Of a stretch of DNA of 64,000 bases, positions 48,214 to 59,645 are shown one piece after another. The position numbers and the translations under genes were made by a program. Under the pieces are notes generated by a model. It was not told the DNA's origin. It saw only the letters and a program-made list of their open reading frames with translations, and did no database searches. The DNA comes from Hemibagrus wyckioides (lineage: Eukaryota > Chordata > Actinopteri > Siluriformes > Bagridae), in NCBI RefSeq assembly GCF_019097595.1, contig NC_080714.1, positions 23,224,759 through 23,288,758 on the forward strand, written 5' to 3'. How positions within the stretch are numbered: position 1 is the first letter of the stretch; each line of letters starts with the position of its first letter.

Positions 48214-50800
48214 TTGCATAAAAATTCACGGAGCGTCACGTTTTAGCTCAGCTCGTGAAGTAAACATTTTTTAAAATAGTAATGGATTCAGTTGTGGTGG
48301 TTATGGCATATTTAGTCAGGATTGGTAACTGCCGAACAAATCACTTTAAACAACAACAAAATACAGAGCTACTTAAATTCTACAAACTAGCATTTAGCAA
48401 GAGATTCTGCTAATTACCGTAAACTTAAATTGTTTTAATAGTTTTTTGTTTTTTTTTAGTTTTAATAATTGTTACAGGTTTTGATATCTAAATATCAACT
48501 CTCGTGTACCTTTATGTTTAGCTGACAAACGCAAGCTAACTGTGCGAGTTAATGCTAGTTAACTTATGCTATTCATCCCGTATGAAGCTATTTGGGATGC
48601 CAGATACTATTCCTGTATATTCATAGAAGCTGAGATTTCAAAATTGTAGTATTTTCTGGGCTTTTTACAAAAAAATAAATAAATAAATAGCAATTTATTT
48701 GCTTAAAATGACATGAGCAGATACTTGAAATGAAAGCAAAGGTGCGTTTATTGTATTTATTTATTTTTTTCATTTATTCACTATTACCCGGTGTTAAACT
48801 GTTCCTCCATATTTTATGACTCAGACACAATGGCTGAGGAAAAGCTCTAATCACTGTAGTTGTTGAAAAACATGTATCCCCAGAGGCGATGAGATGGGGG
48901 AGAGATACACACTTAGGAGCTGTGTGCAGCAGTCTCAACAGAAGAGACCATGGCCTACTGAGAGAATAGAGAGATACTCAAAGAAGGAAAAAGCAGAAGG
49001 AGGGAAAAAATAAGCTAAGAACCAAATGAGCAAAGAAAAAAGAGAGAGATGGTCTCTGAGGTGATATGGCGGTTGTTTTCTTTTTAAATAAGACGTGGAT
49101 ACTATAATTAATAGATTGCATCCACAGGTTTACATATTAACATATTAATGAGGTAACAAACTCATGAATTCTTATGTTGGCTACGATGGACCAACGTCAA
49201 TGCTCAGGCATGTTACATGAAAATGAATATAATAGTGAGAACGCTATACTGAATATGTGGTATTTAGTCTGTGCCCACTCTAGCCTCAGATTCCTGATCT
49301 TGGCTCATAGGATGGAAACCCGGTATGCCTTTGTAGCTCATATAGCCCTCAAGCTTTGTGCATTCTGCCATGCTTTTCTGCTCAGTACGGTTGTAAAGAG
49401 TAGTTGTAAAGAGTCGCTTCAGGGCATTTCTGCTGTGGGGAAACTCTAGAGCCTGTTGTGTGTGAAAATCCGGTAAAATTGAGTAAAGTATTTATGCTAC
49501 CACACCAACACGGCCACAGTAGATCTATTTAATTCTAAGATAGAGATTCTAAGATTATTCTAAAAATAAGATTTTCACAACGGTATAATTCTAGGTCATT
49601 GCTCTTAATCACCAATTTTTAATATACACTAGTTGTGTAATATATGGTCATTACATTACAATCTCATATTAATTGTTTTCCATGATAAGCTTAACTTGTA
49701 GGTTCAATATATTATACCGTGGACACGTCTCATTTAAAATATATGCCCATGTCACCTCAGGGTCTGTGTAAAAAAAATAAATCAAAAAGAGGAATTACAT
49801 CCTTTATGAACCCACAACACTTGAGTCCACTGGCAATTACCCTTTTACACAGTACGAGGGCAAACTGCCAAACCAATGAGCTCACAGGAAATTCTCACAC
49901 TGTTCTAACATCACTGCACCCAAACATCACAGGAAACCTTCAGAAACAGAGTGTATACTACATCTATTTCCTTTCACCACTCCAGAATCCTCCTCCACGT
50001 AGAAACCTCACGTATCTAACAGCACAGCATCCTACTGCAAAGCCACCAAATCTAGCTTCCGATGATGAAAAGCCTTTCCCACTGATTAGAAGGCTGAGAA
50101 AGGTATGGCCAAGAGAAACTCCTGCTAACTGTTAGGGCTTTTGTAGTTTCATTTGTAGCTCAAGGCAACACAACGAGCCAAAGTGTGACGAGACATACAT
50201 CCCTTTCAGAGATTACAGCCTCAATCGGAAAAGTACATAAGGATCAACAGGTCTTATTCACATATCATTACAGTACATCGTTTTGTAGGTATGGTCTGGG
50301 TAAAATGTCTGGATTCATCCCACTGTGAAAATGATCTAACAAAGTATTTAGTGTAAGTCAGTAAGACTGGACTGGAATGTATGGCATTGGAGAATCGACT
50401 TTTTTGAAGATTCTGTGAAGAAGAACAAATGGTATATAATCACCTTGCTGAACATCCAGAGGGCTGTGAACATTCCTAGACAACTGATTACTACCTGTTA
50501 TGCTCCTGGAAAGACAATCCACAGATGTAGAAATTGCAGCACTGTGTTGTAGCCCTGACAGTTCCTCATCCTCAGCTACATCACTCGAGTAAATAATCAG
50601 TTTCAATTAGAGATGTCCATGGAATCAATGCAAGTACAGACAAAAAATAACTACAGGAATGTGATTTCCCAATGTCTGAATAAGACCTAAAGAGAAGTTG
50701 CTCCATTCTACAGAGTTTGTTTTGTTTTTTTTATGAGGGAATAGATGTAGTTTTAAATTTATTTTCACAAATGTGTAAATTTTCTTTATGATTTTGTTTT

Positions 50801-51009
50801 CAGATTCATTATTTCGTTTGCTGATTTGTTATTTTGCTTTTGGATTTGTTGTTTTTTTCTGATTTGTTATTTTGTTTTCCGATTTGTTGTTTTGTTTTCC
50901 GGATTTTTTATTTTGCTTTCAGATTTTTAATTTTGCTTTCGGATTTTATTTATTTTTTTATTTTTTCCGGATTTTTTATTTTGTTTTCAGATTCATTATT
51001 TCCTTTTGC
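50801..51009 (+). repeat. T-rich 20-bp tandem repeat
   Basis: About ten copies of GATTTGTTATTTTGTTTTCC with units of 19-21 bp and one of 28 bp. Ends at CACTTCTCGGCCAC. The open frames here (FCFPICCFVF...) come from the repeat. Lies 0.4 kb from the exon 1 donor, inside intron 1. Confidence 0.85.
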
Positions 51010-51404
51010 ACTTCTCGGCCACTGTACAATAGAACCAATAACCAACATTCCGAAACGAAGGTCCATCCTACCAAACACTGACCACTGACATTCAACGGAG
51101 AGAGAATTTGGACTCATGTGGCATCACATACACACTCCATCTTCAAAAAAAAAAAAAAAAAAACGCTTTTGATAGAAGTACTGAAATATCTACTGTCCAT
51201 GATGGATTAAATCTATATTGAACATTAACTTAATTATAAATTTATATATGTATTAATAATATATAAATAAGTTCCAGAAGTAAACTAAACAGATACAGTA
51301 GACTTTGTGCTGCTATGTTGTGTTGTTCTTCCTGTGCACGATGGAACAGTAGTGTACATTAGCACACAGTAGGAGCAGGAAGGACAACCGTAAGTGTTAT
51401 TTAC

Positions 51405-51522
51405 CCTTGTTGGCTGCTCTACTCCTGCTGCGTGAGCGGCCCTGCCTCCAGTGCCTGGTGCGAGCCAGCAGCCCGTAATAGTGACACCTCCTCCCCAGTG
51501 CTCTCCTCACCACCGCAGACAT
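51405..51522 (-). CDS. dab2ip: dab2ip coding exon 1 (long-isoform N terminus)
   Basis: First coding exon of a DAB2IP orthologue, a Ras GTPase-activating scaffold that acts at membranes and in the cytosol to shut off Ras and to steer ASK1/JNK and NF-kB signalling. Seen: the ATG starts at 51522, has G at -3, and follows an in-frame TGA at 51544-51546, eight codons upstream, so this start is well supported. Thirty-nine codons plus one base follow, then a GTAAAT donor (phase 1). The peptide starts MSAVVRRALGRR, contains CHYYGLLAR and ends with the basic run GRSRSRSR. Known, from memory: the long vertebrate DAB2IP isoform also starts MSA, has a YYYRLL segment and the same RSRSRSR run. The start is diverged but the layout fits, and exons 2 and 3 join in frame. 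SYNGAP1 and RASAL2, the closest paralogues, start differently. Which teleost co-orthologue (a or b) this is cannot be told from here. Confidence 0.88.
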
Positions 51523-51790
51523 GGCCTTTCCAATATCACACACTCACACACACTTTCACCCTCTTTCAACTGGAGCAGCCTGGTCTCCAGTTCTCCCCTC
51601 TCCAGTCTTTTACAGATCAGAAAATAAAACAACTTCCACTTCTTCTTGTTGCAGTTCACCTCAGATCTCCTGCAAGTCAGAACTGCTCCTGAATCACAGA
51701 GAGAACCAGGGAGAGACAGAAAGGAAGATGAGAGGAACGCTTACTCCTCCCCCTGCAAGCAGAGGCCCGAGGGAGAGGTATTTGGTGCGC
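51523..51790 (-). promoter_or_regulatory. dab2ip: dab2ip exon 1 5' UTR and probable proximal promoter
   Basis: Sequence just upstream of the start codon on the minus strand. It is purine-rich, with GAGAGGGGAGAACTGG and AAAGAGGGTGAAAG blocks and several stop codons, as expected for untranslated leader. I see no TATA box or clear CpG island. Two acceptor-like sites on the minus strand, TGCTTGCAG near 51758 and GTGATTCAG near 51693, mean that part of this stretch could be an intron and the true transcription start could lie further up (coordinates above 52000). The right boundary given is arbitrary. Confidence 0.4.
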
Positions 51791-52751
51791 TACTGACAAC
51801 TCCAGGAAGGTCATAAATCACTCCGTGAACCTGTGTGTAACATAGCGTCATACACTTTCACACACACACTAACTAACCAACATATGATCGGTAACAAGCT
51901 GAAGTCATTCCCAAGTCAAGGTTCCCAATATACCCGATCCAAGCATTCGCTTATCTCTTCCTCTTCCTTTACAAGGACATTGTGCAAGGTCAGTAAAAAC
52001 ACTCGCTGGCAAATACAATAGGGCTGAAAAATACGCAGAAATATTCAGCACTCGCTTCCAGTGTGAAATCGGCTAATAAAGAAAAGTGCATCCGGGGGAG
52101 GAGTCGGTGTCTGCAATTCATTCTGCTTTATACGTGACCACTACTTTTGGCACCCTCAAGTAATTAAAAATAATCGATTTTGATGATGGTGAGGTAAGCG
52201 AAAGTTAGAAAATTGGATAACATTTGATATTTTTATGGACTTCAGATTGCAAGCTTCCTGTTTGTATATTTTAGCCGTCCAACTAATCACAGTGTGCTCT
52301 TTATAAACAAAGCACTAAGCAAGATTGACTAACCCCAAACCAGACACGGCTGCATTATCACTTAATTAACAGAGCTTGTGAAAGATGTACAGACTGAAAG
52401 AACTTCATATTTGCGATGTCAAAGCATAGGCAGTGTTTGTGTTTACTGGAAATGACTGAGAATTGTTCCTAATTGGTGGAAATCGTGTTGTATTTAATAA
52501 AATATCCATACCCAGTTAAAGTTTTCATTTAGCAGAATGTTGGGTACTTTAACATCCAGAAAATTATCATCCAAGGACCGATTTAATTTTATGTATACTT
52601 GAGAAAATCTTATGTATCATTGTATCATATGAAATCCCCTACCTTATTCATATTCATTTACTCAAACCATTATTCCTTGGTATCCTGTAAAGCTTTGGGT
52701 TTCTGAACTTTAGCTTTAAACTTTTTTCTATGTTTTTATATTTCTATAAAG

Positions 52752-52801
52752 CTTCTGTGAGACAATGGCCATTGTTTAAAAGCTCTATACAAATACATTG
52801 A
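52752..52801 (-). repeat. end fragment of the interspersed repeat
   Basis: CTGTGAGACAATGGCCATTG TTTAAAAGCTCTATACAAAT ACATTGAAT is the same terminal part; a SINE fragment follows at once. Confidence 0.5.
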
Positions 52802-52938
52802 ATCGGAAGGTCAGGGGTTCCAGCCTCAGCACCATCAAGCTGCCATAGTCGGGCCCTGAAGCAAGGCTCTTAAACCCTTTCTGTTTCTGTGGTGCCGTAA
52901 TATGTCTGAATAAACATATTCAGAAAAGAATTTTATGT
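52802..52938 (+). mobile_element. partial SINE of the same family
   Basis: Begins inside the head (AATCGGAAGGTCAGGGGTTC), then AGCACCATCAAGCTGCCATA, AAGCAAGGCTCTTAAACCC and CAGAAAAGAATTTTATGTTC. It lies directly after a piece of another interspersed repeat (52755-52801). Confidence 0.55.
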
Positions 52939-53876
52939 TCTTCTCCTTCTATAATTCCTTAGCTTTCTACTCAACTTCTAAATTCACCGCTAGAATGAAG
53001 TACCATAAATTAACAATAGATTCTAGGTTTGCTTACAAGTTCATGCACAGATTATCTCCAATAGAACCTCATCGTATTGACCGTAAACAGGGAAGATATT
53101 AGATCCACTCTCATAACTGCACAATTTTAGCATCTGCCTGCTTTATTGAGCCAATTCATTAACATTAATTAGCGTGGAGCTCATTCAAATCGCCAGCCTG
53201 CTCACCATGAGCTCAGTGCGAGCGGAGGAAAAAGCAAAGAAATAGCATGCTGTAAATGCTATGGTGTGGTGGTGTGATCCACTGAAGAACACACACTGAG
53301 TTCTCAGTGCTTTCATTTTTTTTTTTTTCTTCACTGTGCTGTGAAATTACCTCGGAACTCAGGCCCTGAAGGCATCTCTGAATTGTGTTTTACAGACACA
53401 TGCAAGTATACACACATTTACTAATGACACTGGAATGTTTCGCTTAGCTCTCACACACACACACACACTACTCTGAGAATGACTGCTGAACATGCTGATG
53501 GACAAGTGACAAGCTTGTTACAAGGCAGATTAAAGCAAAAGCAGGCTGTTCAAAAGCGGAGGATAATCCCGAAGCAGATTTGCATAACATCTGTAATGCT
53601 AAAGGATACAGCAAACTCCAGCGTAAAGGTGATAATGTGTATGTTGTGTAGCTTGCAATGGGCAATTTTTAGTAACGGAAACTTCATTTTCTACGAATTA
53701 CATAAGCAATTAAATCATTAGAATACTTAGGAGAACTTTTTTCTGGTCTCGAATGTCCTGTTTTTGTATCCGGAACTTACTCAGTGTAATAAAATGGAGT
53801 ATGCTGGAGCAAGCACCTTTAAATAATAATAAACACAAGGCCTGCTCTGGAATGTGGAAGACAGGTAATAATATTA

Positions 53877-54430
53877 CAGTGGAACCTTGGCATGGGAATG
53901 TAATTTGTTCTGGAGGCGAGTTCTTAAGGCGGAAATTTGTATTGCGAAGCGAATTTTCCCATTAGAAATAAAGTAAATGCAGATAATCTGTTCCAGCCAC
54001 CCAGAAATATTAGCAATGTTCCCAATATGAAGCGTATGTAAACTGTAAGGCTGCTTACCCAAGCCAATCATTCCAGGTCACAGGAAGTCGTGCCACCAAG
54101 CTCGGGCTAAAAATAGAACAGATCATCCACGCCACCGATCTCTAAACAAAAAAGCACCTAGCTTTTCGAACGCAACATTGGTATCATAGATTGACTCTTT
54201 CGAAAAAGCTTTCGCTGACCGACTATAAATTCGTAAACTCGCTTCAGTTGGCTTTGCTTGGCTTTCTACTGACACAATAAGTTTTGAGGACGAACGCGCA
54301 ACTTAGCCGGCGTTCGATTCGGTTCGTTCGTATGCCGAAAACGCTGCGCATGGCGTTGCAAATTTCTTGCAAAATCTTAATTCCTAGAGCGAAAATTCAT
54401 AAGGGAGGGCATTCATATTTCCTCCAAGGT
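53877..54430 (-). mobile_element. MITE copy A (CAGTGGAACC ends, TA flank)
   Basis: Starts after TA with CAGTGGAACCTTGGCATG and continues TAATTTGTTCTGGAGGCGAG TTCTTAAGGCGGAAATTTG. Its whole length aligns with the reverse complement of 58108-58602, including AGATAATCTGTTCCAGCC, TCACAGGAAGTCGTGCCACC AAGC and GGTTCGTTCGTATGCCGAAAA. The right end (GAGGGCATTCATATTTCCTC) is worn. No coding capacity; a non-autonomous element, probably of the mariner/pogo group by its TA target. Confidence 0.75.
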
Positions 54431-54740
54431 CTCTTCTATCCTCTCACCTCCAAAGAATATGCGAGCTACTACTGAAATACCCCAGGTCTGAGCATGTGTT
54501 GATGAGGCTGTGGCCTGTGATGAACTGACATACCATCAAGAAGGTCCTGAGTGTTCCCAGAATCGGCTCAATTCCACCACGAACCCTGACCCTGAGAATA
54601 ATGCGCTTAATGAAGTATTAGTATGGCTTAACTTGGAGACAGCATTATGACAAACCTGCCAGCAAACCTGCTGATTATGATGGTAATGATCTTTATATAT
54701 TTAACAGAATACAGGCTATATGTCTTGGTGAATAACTATT

Positions 54741-55186
54741 GTTCCACAAGGGTTCCTCAGACATTTCCTCAAGTGTTTCTTAGCTAATTCCTCATTTGTT
54801 CCTCAGCTAATTGCTCAAGTGTTCCTCAGCTAGTTTCTCAGCTAATTCCTTAAGTGTTCCTCAGACAGTTCCTCAATGGTTCCTCACACAGTTCCTTGTG
54901 TTCCTCAGCTGATTCCTCATGTGTTCCTCAGCTGATTCCTTAAGAGTACCTCAGCTAATACCTAAAGGATTCCTCACACAGTTCCTTATGTGTTTCTCAG
55001 ACAGTTCCTCATGTGTTTATCAGACAGTTCCTCAAGTGTTCCTCAGATAATTCCTCAAGGATTCCTTAGCTAATTCCTCAATTGTGCCTTAGACAGTTCC
55101 TCAAGTGTTCTTCAGACAGTTCCTCAAGTGTTCCTCAGCAAATTCCTCAAGTGTTCCTCAGATAGTTTCGCAAGGGTTCCTCAAAT
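54741..55186 (+). repeat. 23-bp minisatellite (GTTCCTCAG ... TTCCTCAAGT)
   Basis: About 19-20 degenerate copies of GTTCCTCAGACAGTTCCTCAAGT or its variant with GCTAATTCC in the middle. Each unit is itself two related halves of 11-12 bp built on TTCCTCA, so the array began as a shorter repeat. About 446 bp long. Confidence 0.93.
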
Positions 55187-55687
55187 AGCTAAAGTTAATG
55201 CTGGTTACTCCACTGAAGGAGTCCAACTCTAAACCCTCTTTAAAGGGAAACTCACTATTTTTTCCAGAGAAGCAAATTGCAGAACGTGTTAAATGGAAGC
55301 ATGTCATCTAAATTCAAGGCCATACTGGCCACCACATACCTGCATGTCAGGAATCAGAAAAAAGACCACACATAGACAAAACAATCTAGGATTGCTGCAA
55401 GTCCAGTCTCGCAAAAACACAACACATGGCATAACAAGCACCACGCTGCTGCCCGAGAGCAGGACGGAGCCGGCACTGGCAGTCTTCTACCTCTGCAAGA
55501 ACAGACATGATCAACAAACCCCACTGTTCTGAAAATGGAGCAAGACTTGTCTAGCACAACAGCTCTGATTTCCCTGCTGAGAAATACTGTATCATGGTAA
55601 CAATTAAAGGATTCCACTGGTTTTTAATGGCTACTAGCTGTTTCCTTTCATCACTGAACATCATTCATATCACACTGTAAAGATTTA

Positions 55688-55850
55688 TTTACATTTAAGA
55701 TATTTACCGGATGTTCTTATCCAGAGCGACGTATATTATCCGCATTTAGACCACAGAACGGATGGGGTCTTTGCTTAAGGGTTCAGCAGTTATAGTTCAG
55801 TAGATCTTTATGGGATTTGAACTCACAACCTTCTGATAACCTCCACAACA
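55688..55850 (-). mobile_element. SINE with L2-like tail
   Basis: Minus-strand copy: GGATGTTCTTATCCAGAGCG ACGTA tail, then GGGTCTTTGCTTAAGGGTTC and GGGATTTGAACTCACAACCTT (complement of the B box). Diverged. Confidence 0.65.
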
Positions 55851-56419
55851 TGGTTTTTTATAAAGAATTGTCCTTAAGTATTCTAATGGATTCTGATTTC
55901 GTGATTATCATCTGCAGTTTATTATTGTTTTCTGCAGCCACAACAAATTGAAGTCTGATTGGTTTAGAAGGTAAATCTATAGCATCCTTGTGCCAGCTGT
56001 AATTCAAAGAGGTAATTGTGTGTTACAAGAGGAATAATACACTTCTAGACATGCTCTTACAGGAAAATCACCAACTTCAGGTGATCAGCATCACACCACC
56101 GGGTCATGATTATTTTTCTGTAAGTGTTTTATTCTGTGAGATTCTCAGTAATACTGCTCTATTTAGCACAAGGAAAGGAAAAATCACATGCTGATGAAAA
56201 CATAGATTATTAAAACATTTTCCCCCTAGAATGGTTCTCAGATGCTACAGTATTAGGACAGAATGTAGATGCGTTCAGCCAATAAGCAGAAGCGATCTTT
56301 TTTAATTCTCTTCACTACTAACTCACTGCTCAGCTGCTAGGATTTTACACCCGAGTCAGTTTACTTGAAGCTAGACTCAGTGCAGAGATTACAGGGAATA
56401 ATTAGACAGCCTAACTACA

Positions 56420-56434
56420 GTGTGTGTGTGTGTA

Positions 56435-56484
<50 letters not shown>
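56420..56484 (+). repeat. (GT)n followed by (GA)n microsatellite
   Basis: GTGTGT tract with one TATG interruption, passing directly into an AGAGAG tract of about 30 bp. Confidence 0.95.
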
Positions 56485-56487
<3 letters not shown>

Positions 56488-56687
56488 TGGGAACTGATGG
56501 ATGGAGGTTGTGGGGTTGTGTTACTGAAGTAGCGCTCAGGTGGCAGTAGATTTTCTGGGAGAAAAAGCATGGCAGTGTGGCATGCTGGGCCTTTGTAACT
56601 CTGGCTGAGTAATTCTCCAAGTCAGGAGAAGTGGCAAAAGCTCCTGTCATTCACAGCTTCAGATTCCTGACCCCTGAATGACCCCAG

Positions 56688-56755
56688 TGAGAGAGAGAGA
56701 GAGAGAGAGAGAAGGAGATAGAGGGGGGGTGGAGAGAGAGAAAGAGAGAGGGTAG

Positions 56756-56793
<38 letters not shown>

Positions 56794-57101
56794 GGGGATA
56801 GAGAGAGTGATGGGGGTACAGTGAGAGGGGTAGAGAGAGTGTGAGAGAGAGATAGAGAAAGAGAGATAGATAGAGAGAGAAGGAGAGGGAGAGAGGGAAT
56901 GAGAGAGAGAGAGAGGGAGAGAAGGAGAGAGAGAGTGAGATAGAGAAAGAGAGAGAGATAGGGAGAGAGGGAGAAAGAGAAAGATAGAGGGGGGATAGAG
57001 AGAATGATGGGGGGTGCAGTGAGAGGGGGTAGAGTGAGAGAGAGTGAGAGTAACATAGAGAAAGAGAGATAGATAGAGAGAAAATGACCGGGAGAGAGGA
57101 G

Positions 57102-57151
<50 letters not shown>

Positions 57152-57166
57152 GATAGAGAGAGGGGG

Positions 57167-57204
<38 letters not shown>

Positions 57205-57350
57205 GATAGAGGGATAGAGGGATGAAGAGTGATAGAGAGAAGGAGATAGGCAATGGGATAGATAAAAAAGTAGAGAAAGAAGAGGGAAACAGAGAAAGGG
57301 ATAGACAGATAAAGAACAGACAGAAAAAGAGAGAGAGACAGAGATGTTCT
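56688..57350 (+). repeat. GA-rich polypurine tract of about 660 bp
   Basis: Almost pure purine on the plus strand: GAGAGA interspersed with GATAGA, GGGGG and GGGATAGAG. Pyrimidines are few and mostly single T. The minus strand gives three overlapping long frames of Leu-Ser repeats that are not genes. Confidence 0.95.
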
Positions 57351-58107
57351 GCATTGTTTATGATTCAGAAATAAATCCTTTTTAGTTTTAATTGCTCTTT
57401 TTTCTCCGAGTTTTCCAGCAGTTGATCGATTGCTTCATTCCGATGCTGACATCTTTTTAATTTGTTACTTCAAACGGTAAATTCAGCAAAAAAAATTCAG
57501 CCTCCGCCGAAGTTAAGCAAACATTTTATTACATTTTTATTTTAGGGCTTGTACGATGCACACGGTGGATGCAAACTTAGATAATGATAAATATGTTTTT
57601 GCGAGATTTGCTCAAAATATGAAAGGGGGGGGTAAGAAAAAGAAGCAAACACTGCACTTTCGTGCTCTCGTGCACAGGCGCAGCTCCAGGATTCACCTCA
57701 GCCTCCGAATGCAGCTAAAGAACAGCATCAGTGGAGGAATAAAAAGCCTGCCGCCTTTCTGGTGATGAAAGTGTTCACTCACCTAGCATCCTGCTTTGCA
57801 TGTGGACATTAATACAAAGGTTTGGCATCATAGTGCTCAGCGCATCTGCTGAATACAAGCACAGGTTAACACGACTAGACCAAAACAGCAGAAAAGATAA
57901 AAACACCACATGCAGAAATAAAGCGTTTCCGTGCCTCAGATACCTTCCAGTCTGTGTTTTGAATCTTTAATAATGCATCAGGGAATTGGATACAAGGTGC
58001 GGTTATAATGCATCAGGAGCAGTTCTAGACTGTCAATAACAGGATTATCATCCAGGATGAGATCTGCTTACCCAAAAACACTAAAAGCTACAGGTTTAAA
58101 TCAATTA

Positions 58108-58602
58108 CTGTGGAACCTCTGCATACGAATGTCCTCCCTTACAAAGGGAAATTTTCCAAGAAGCATACGAAGCATTTTCGGCATACAAACGAACCAATCG
58201 CTGGCTAAGTTGCGCGTATGTCCGGGAGCCGTTTAACCGAGTCAACCCACGATTCCAGCGTTGCCTTTGGCATGCGTTCAATAGCTAGGCGATTTTTCGT
58301 GCGTTTGTTTGTTGACAGATTGGTGGAGTGGGCGGTCTGTTCTATTTTAAGCTTAAGCTTGGTGGCACGACTTCCTGTGAGGACCCTTGACATGGAATGC
58401 TTGGCTTGGGTCAGTTCTTCGTAAGCAGCCATACAGTTTACATACACTTCGTATTGGTAATATCGCTAATGTTTTTGGGCGGCTGGAACAGATTATCTGA
58501 ATTTACATTATTTTTTATGGGAAAATTCGTTTCACAATACAAATTTTTACCTTAAGAACTCGGCTACAGAACAAATTAAATTTGTATGCGGAGGTTCCAC
58601 TG
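58108..58602 (+). mobile_element. MITE copy B (CTGTGGAACC/GGTTCCACTG ends, TA flanks)
   Basis: 495 bp between TA at 58106-58107 and TA at 58603-58604. The ends CTGTGGAACCTCTGCATACG and TTTGTATGCGGAGGTTCCACTG are imperfect inverted repeats of about 22 bp. CpG-rich for this window. Copy A at 53.9 kb is the same element in opposite orientation. Two short opposite frames in it are not genes. Confidence 0.8.
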
Positions 58603-58683
58603 TACCAACACCTAGCATTAACGAAACACTAGAGCTGCATCCCAAATCGAGTCTCCATATAGCTAGTGTGTAAAAAAAATAGG

Positions 58684-58890
58684 CGGTGGTGGCTCAAGTG
58701 GTTAAGGCTCTGGGTTGTTGACTGGAAGATCAAGCCCCAGCACTGCCAAGTTGCCACTGTTGGGCCCTTAACCCTCTCTGCTCCAGGGGCGCTGTATCAT
58801 GGCTGACCCTGCGCTCTGACTCCAACCTCCAAGGATGCGAAGAAAGAATTTCACTGTACTGTAATGTATGTGACAAATAAAGGCTCATAC
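58684..58890 (+). mobile_element. tRNA-derived SINE (CTGTATCATGGCTGA family)
   Basis: GGTGGTGGCTCAAGTGGTTA head, GGCGCTGTATCATGGCTGAC body, AAGAATTTCACTGTACTGTA 3' part. The B-box region has lost GGGTT (AAGATCAAGCCCC), and the GAGCAAGG stretch after GGGCC is missing. Confidence 0.85.
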
Positions 58891-59334
58891 TTTTAACATT
58901 TAATCCCGACTCTTCATATTCATCCTGACTTTTCAGACTGGACATTCCTGGACCTTGGGTTAACCTTCATATTGGCCTTTTTGCATGTCAACAACCATGA
59001 TTGGATAAATACAAACACAGCATGCAACAGCTTTAAAAAAAAAAAGCAGCTGGTCTTTTGCTCTTTTGCATGAGTAAGTAAAAAAAATGTCAACACATGA
59101 ATCTTCCTCGACTGCATTAAACCTCCTGCAAGAAAATGAAAAGAAAGGCAAAAGAAAAAAAAAACTTTTTAGCTATAACACACAGATATGAGGCTCACAC
59201 TGTTCAATTCCGGATTGGGTTCGATTTCTGTTGCTAAGCATCTAGCTGTTACATTCTAACACTGCATTGTTTCACACTGTACTGGACGTTTGTCACCACG
59301 ATGAGGAAAATGGTGCTGGTGCATCACAGCAGGG

Positions 59335-59460
59335 TTTCATAACCCCAGGTTTAAGCAGCACAAACCACGCCTTCATATCAGCGGCGTGAAGTGTTCCTCT
59401 ACTCAGGGTTAAGGGCGGGGTTTAGAAGGACTACAACCTGGGGTTCAGCGCAGTATGAAA
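59335..59460. mobile_element. small MITE-like inverted-repeat element
   Basis: AACCCCAGGTTTAAGCAG at 59341 and AACCTGGGGTT at 59435 are inverted to each other, about 80 bp apart, and the outer words TTTCAT and ATGAAA are also complementary. AGGGTTAAGGGCGGGGTTT lies inside. This looks like a short terminal-inverted-repeat element of a type frequent in fish. Confidence 0.45.
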
Positions 59461-59645
59461 AGCCCTACCATGTGATAAGTGGGCGGAGCTTATGTTTCAA
59501 ATAAACAACCTGTGGATCGCATTTTGAGATATTTTGTTTTATTACAGTTTAAGAGAAGATCCAAAAATGGCTGACCAAAATGGTTTCTAATTATAGGGTC
59601 TTGTACAGAGGTTCCTTTTAAAATGTTTTACATTTTTCTCTACTG

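Larger units (their letters stand above)
40261..51404 (-). other. dab2ip: dab2ip intron 1
   Basis: The 11.1-kb intron between exons 1 and 2, phase 1, GTAAAT donor and TTTTCAG acceptor. It holds a GATA array, SINE copies, a duplicated noncoding segment (45.4 and 48.0 kb) and a T-rich 20-bp tandem repeat. I searched for the alternative first exon that encodes the MEPDSLL start used in one mammalian isoform and did not see it. Stretches 41050-41750, 42000-43270, 44280-45370, 45545-48020 and 48215-50790 contain no exon that I can support. Confidence 0.8.

Noticed and set aside
49719..50135. A 138-residue plus-strand open frame
   Set aside because: No domain, signal or family recognised, start context is poor, no plausible splice partners, and it lies on the opposite strand in dab2ip intron 1. 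It may be a worn transposon piece, but I cannot show it.
50358..50606. An 82-residue minus-strand frame with a non-repetitive, protein-like composition
   Set aside because: No acceptor/donor pair around it joins dab2ip exons in phase and no similarity is recognised.
56651..57354. Three overlapping minus-strand open frames of 144-231 residues made of Leu/Ser/Pro repeats
   Set aside because: They are the translation of the GA/CT simple-sequence tract in every frame, with no splice sites, no codon structure and no family similarity.
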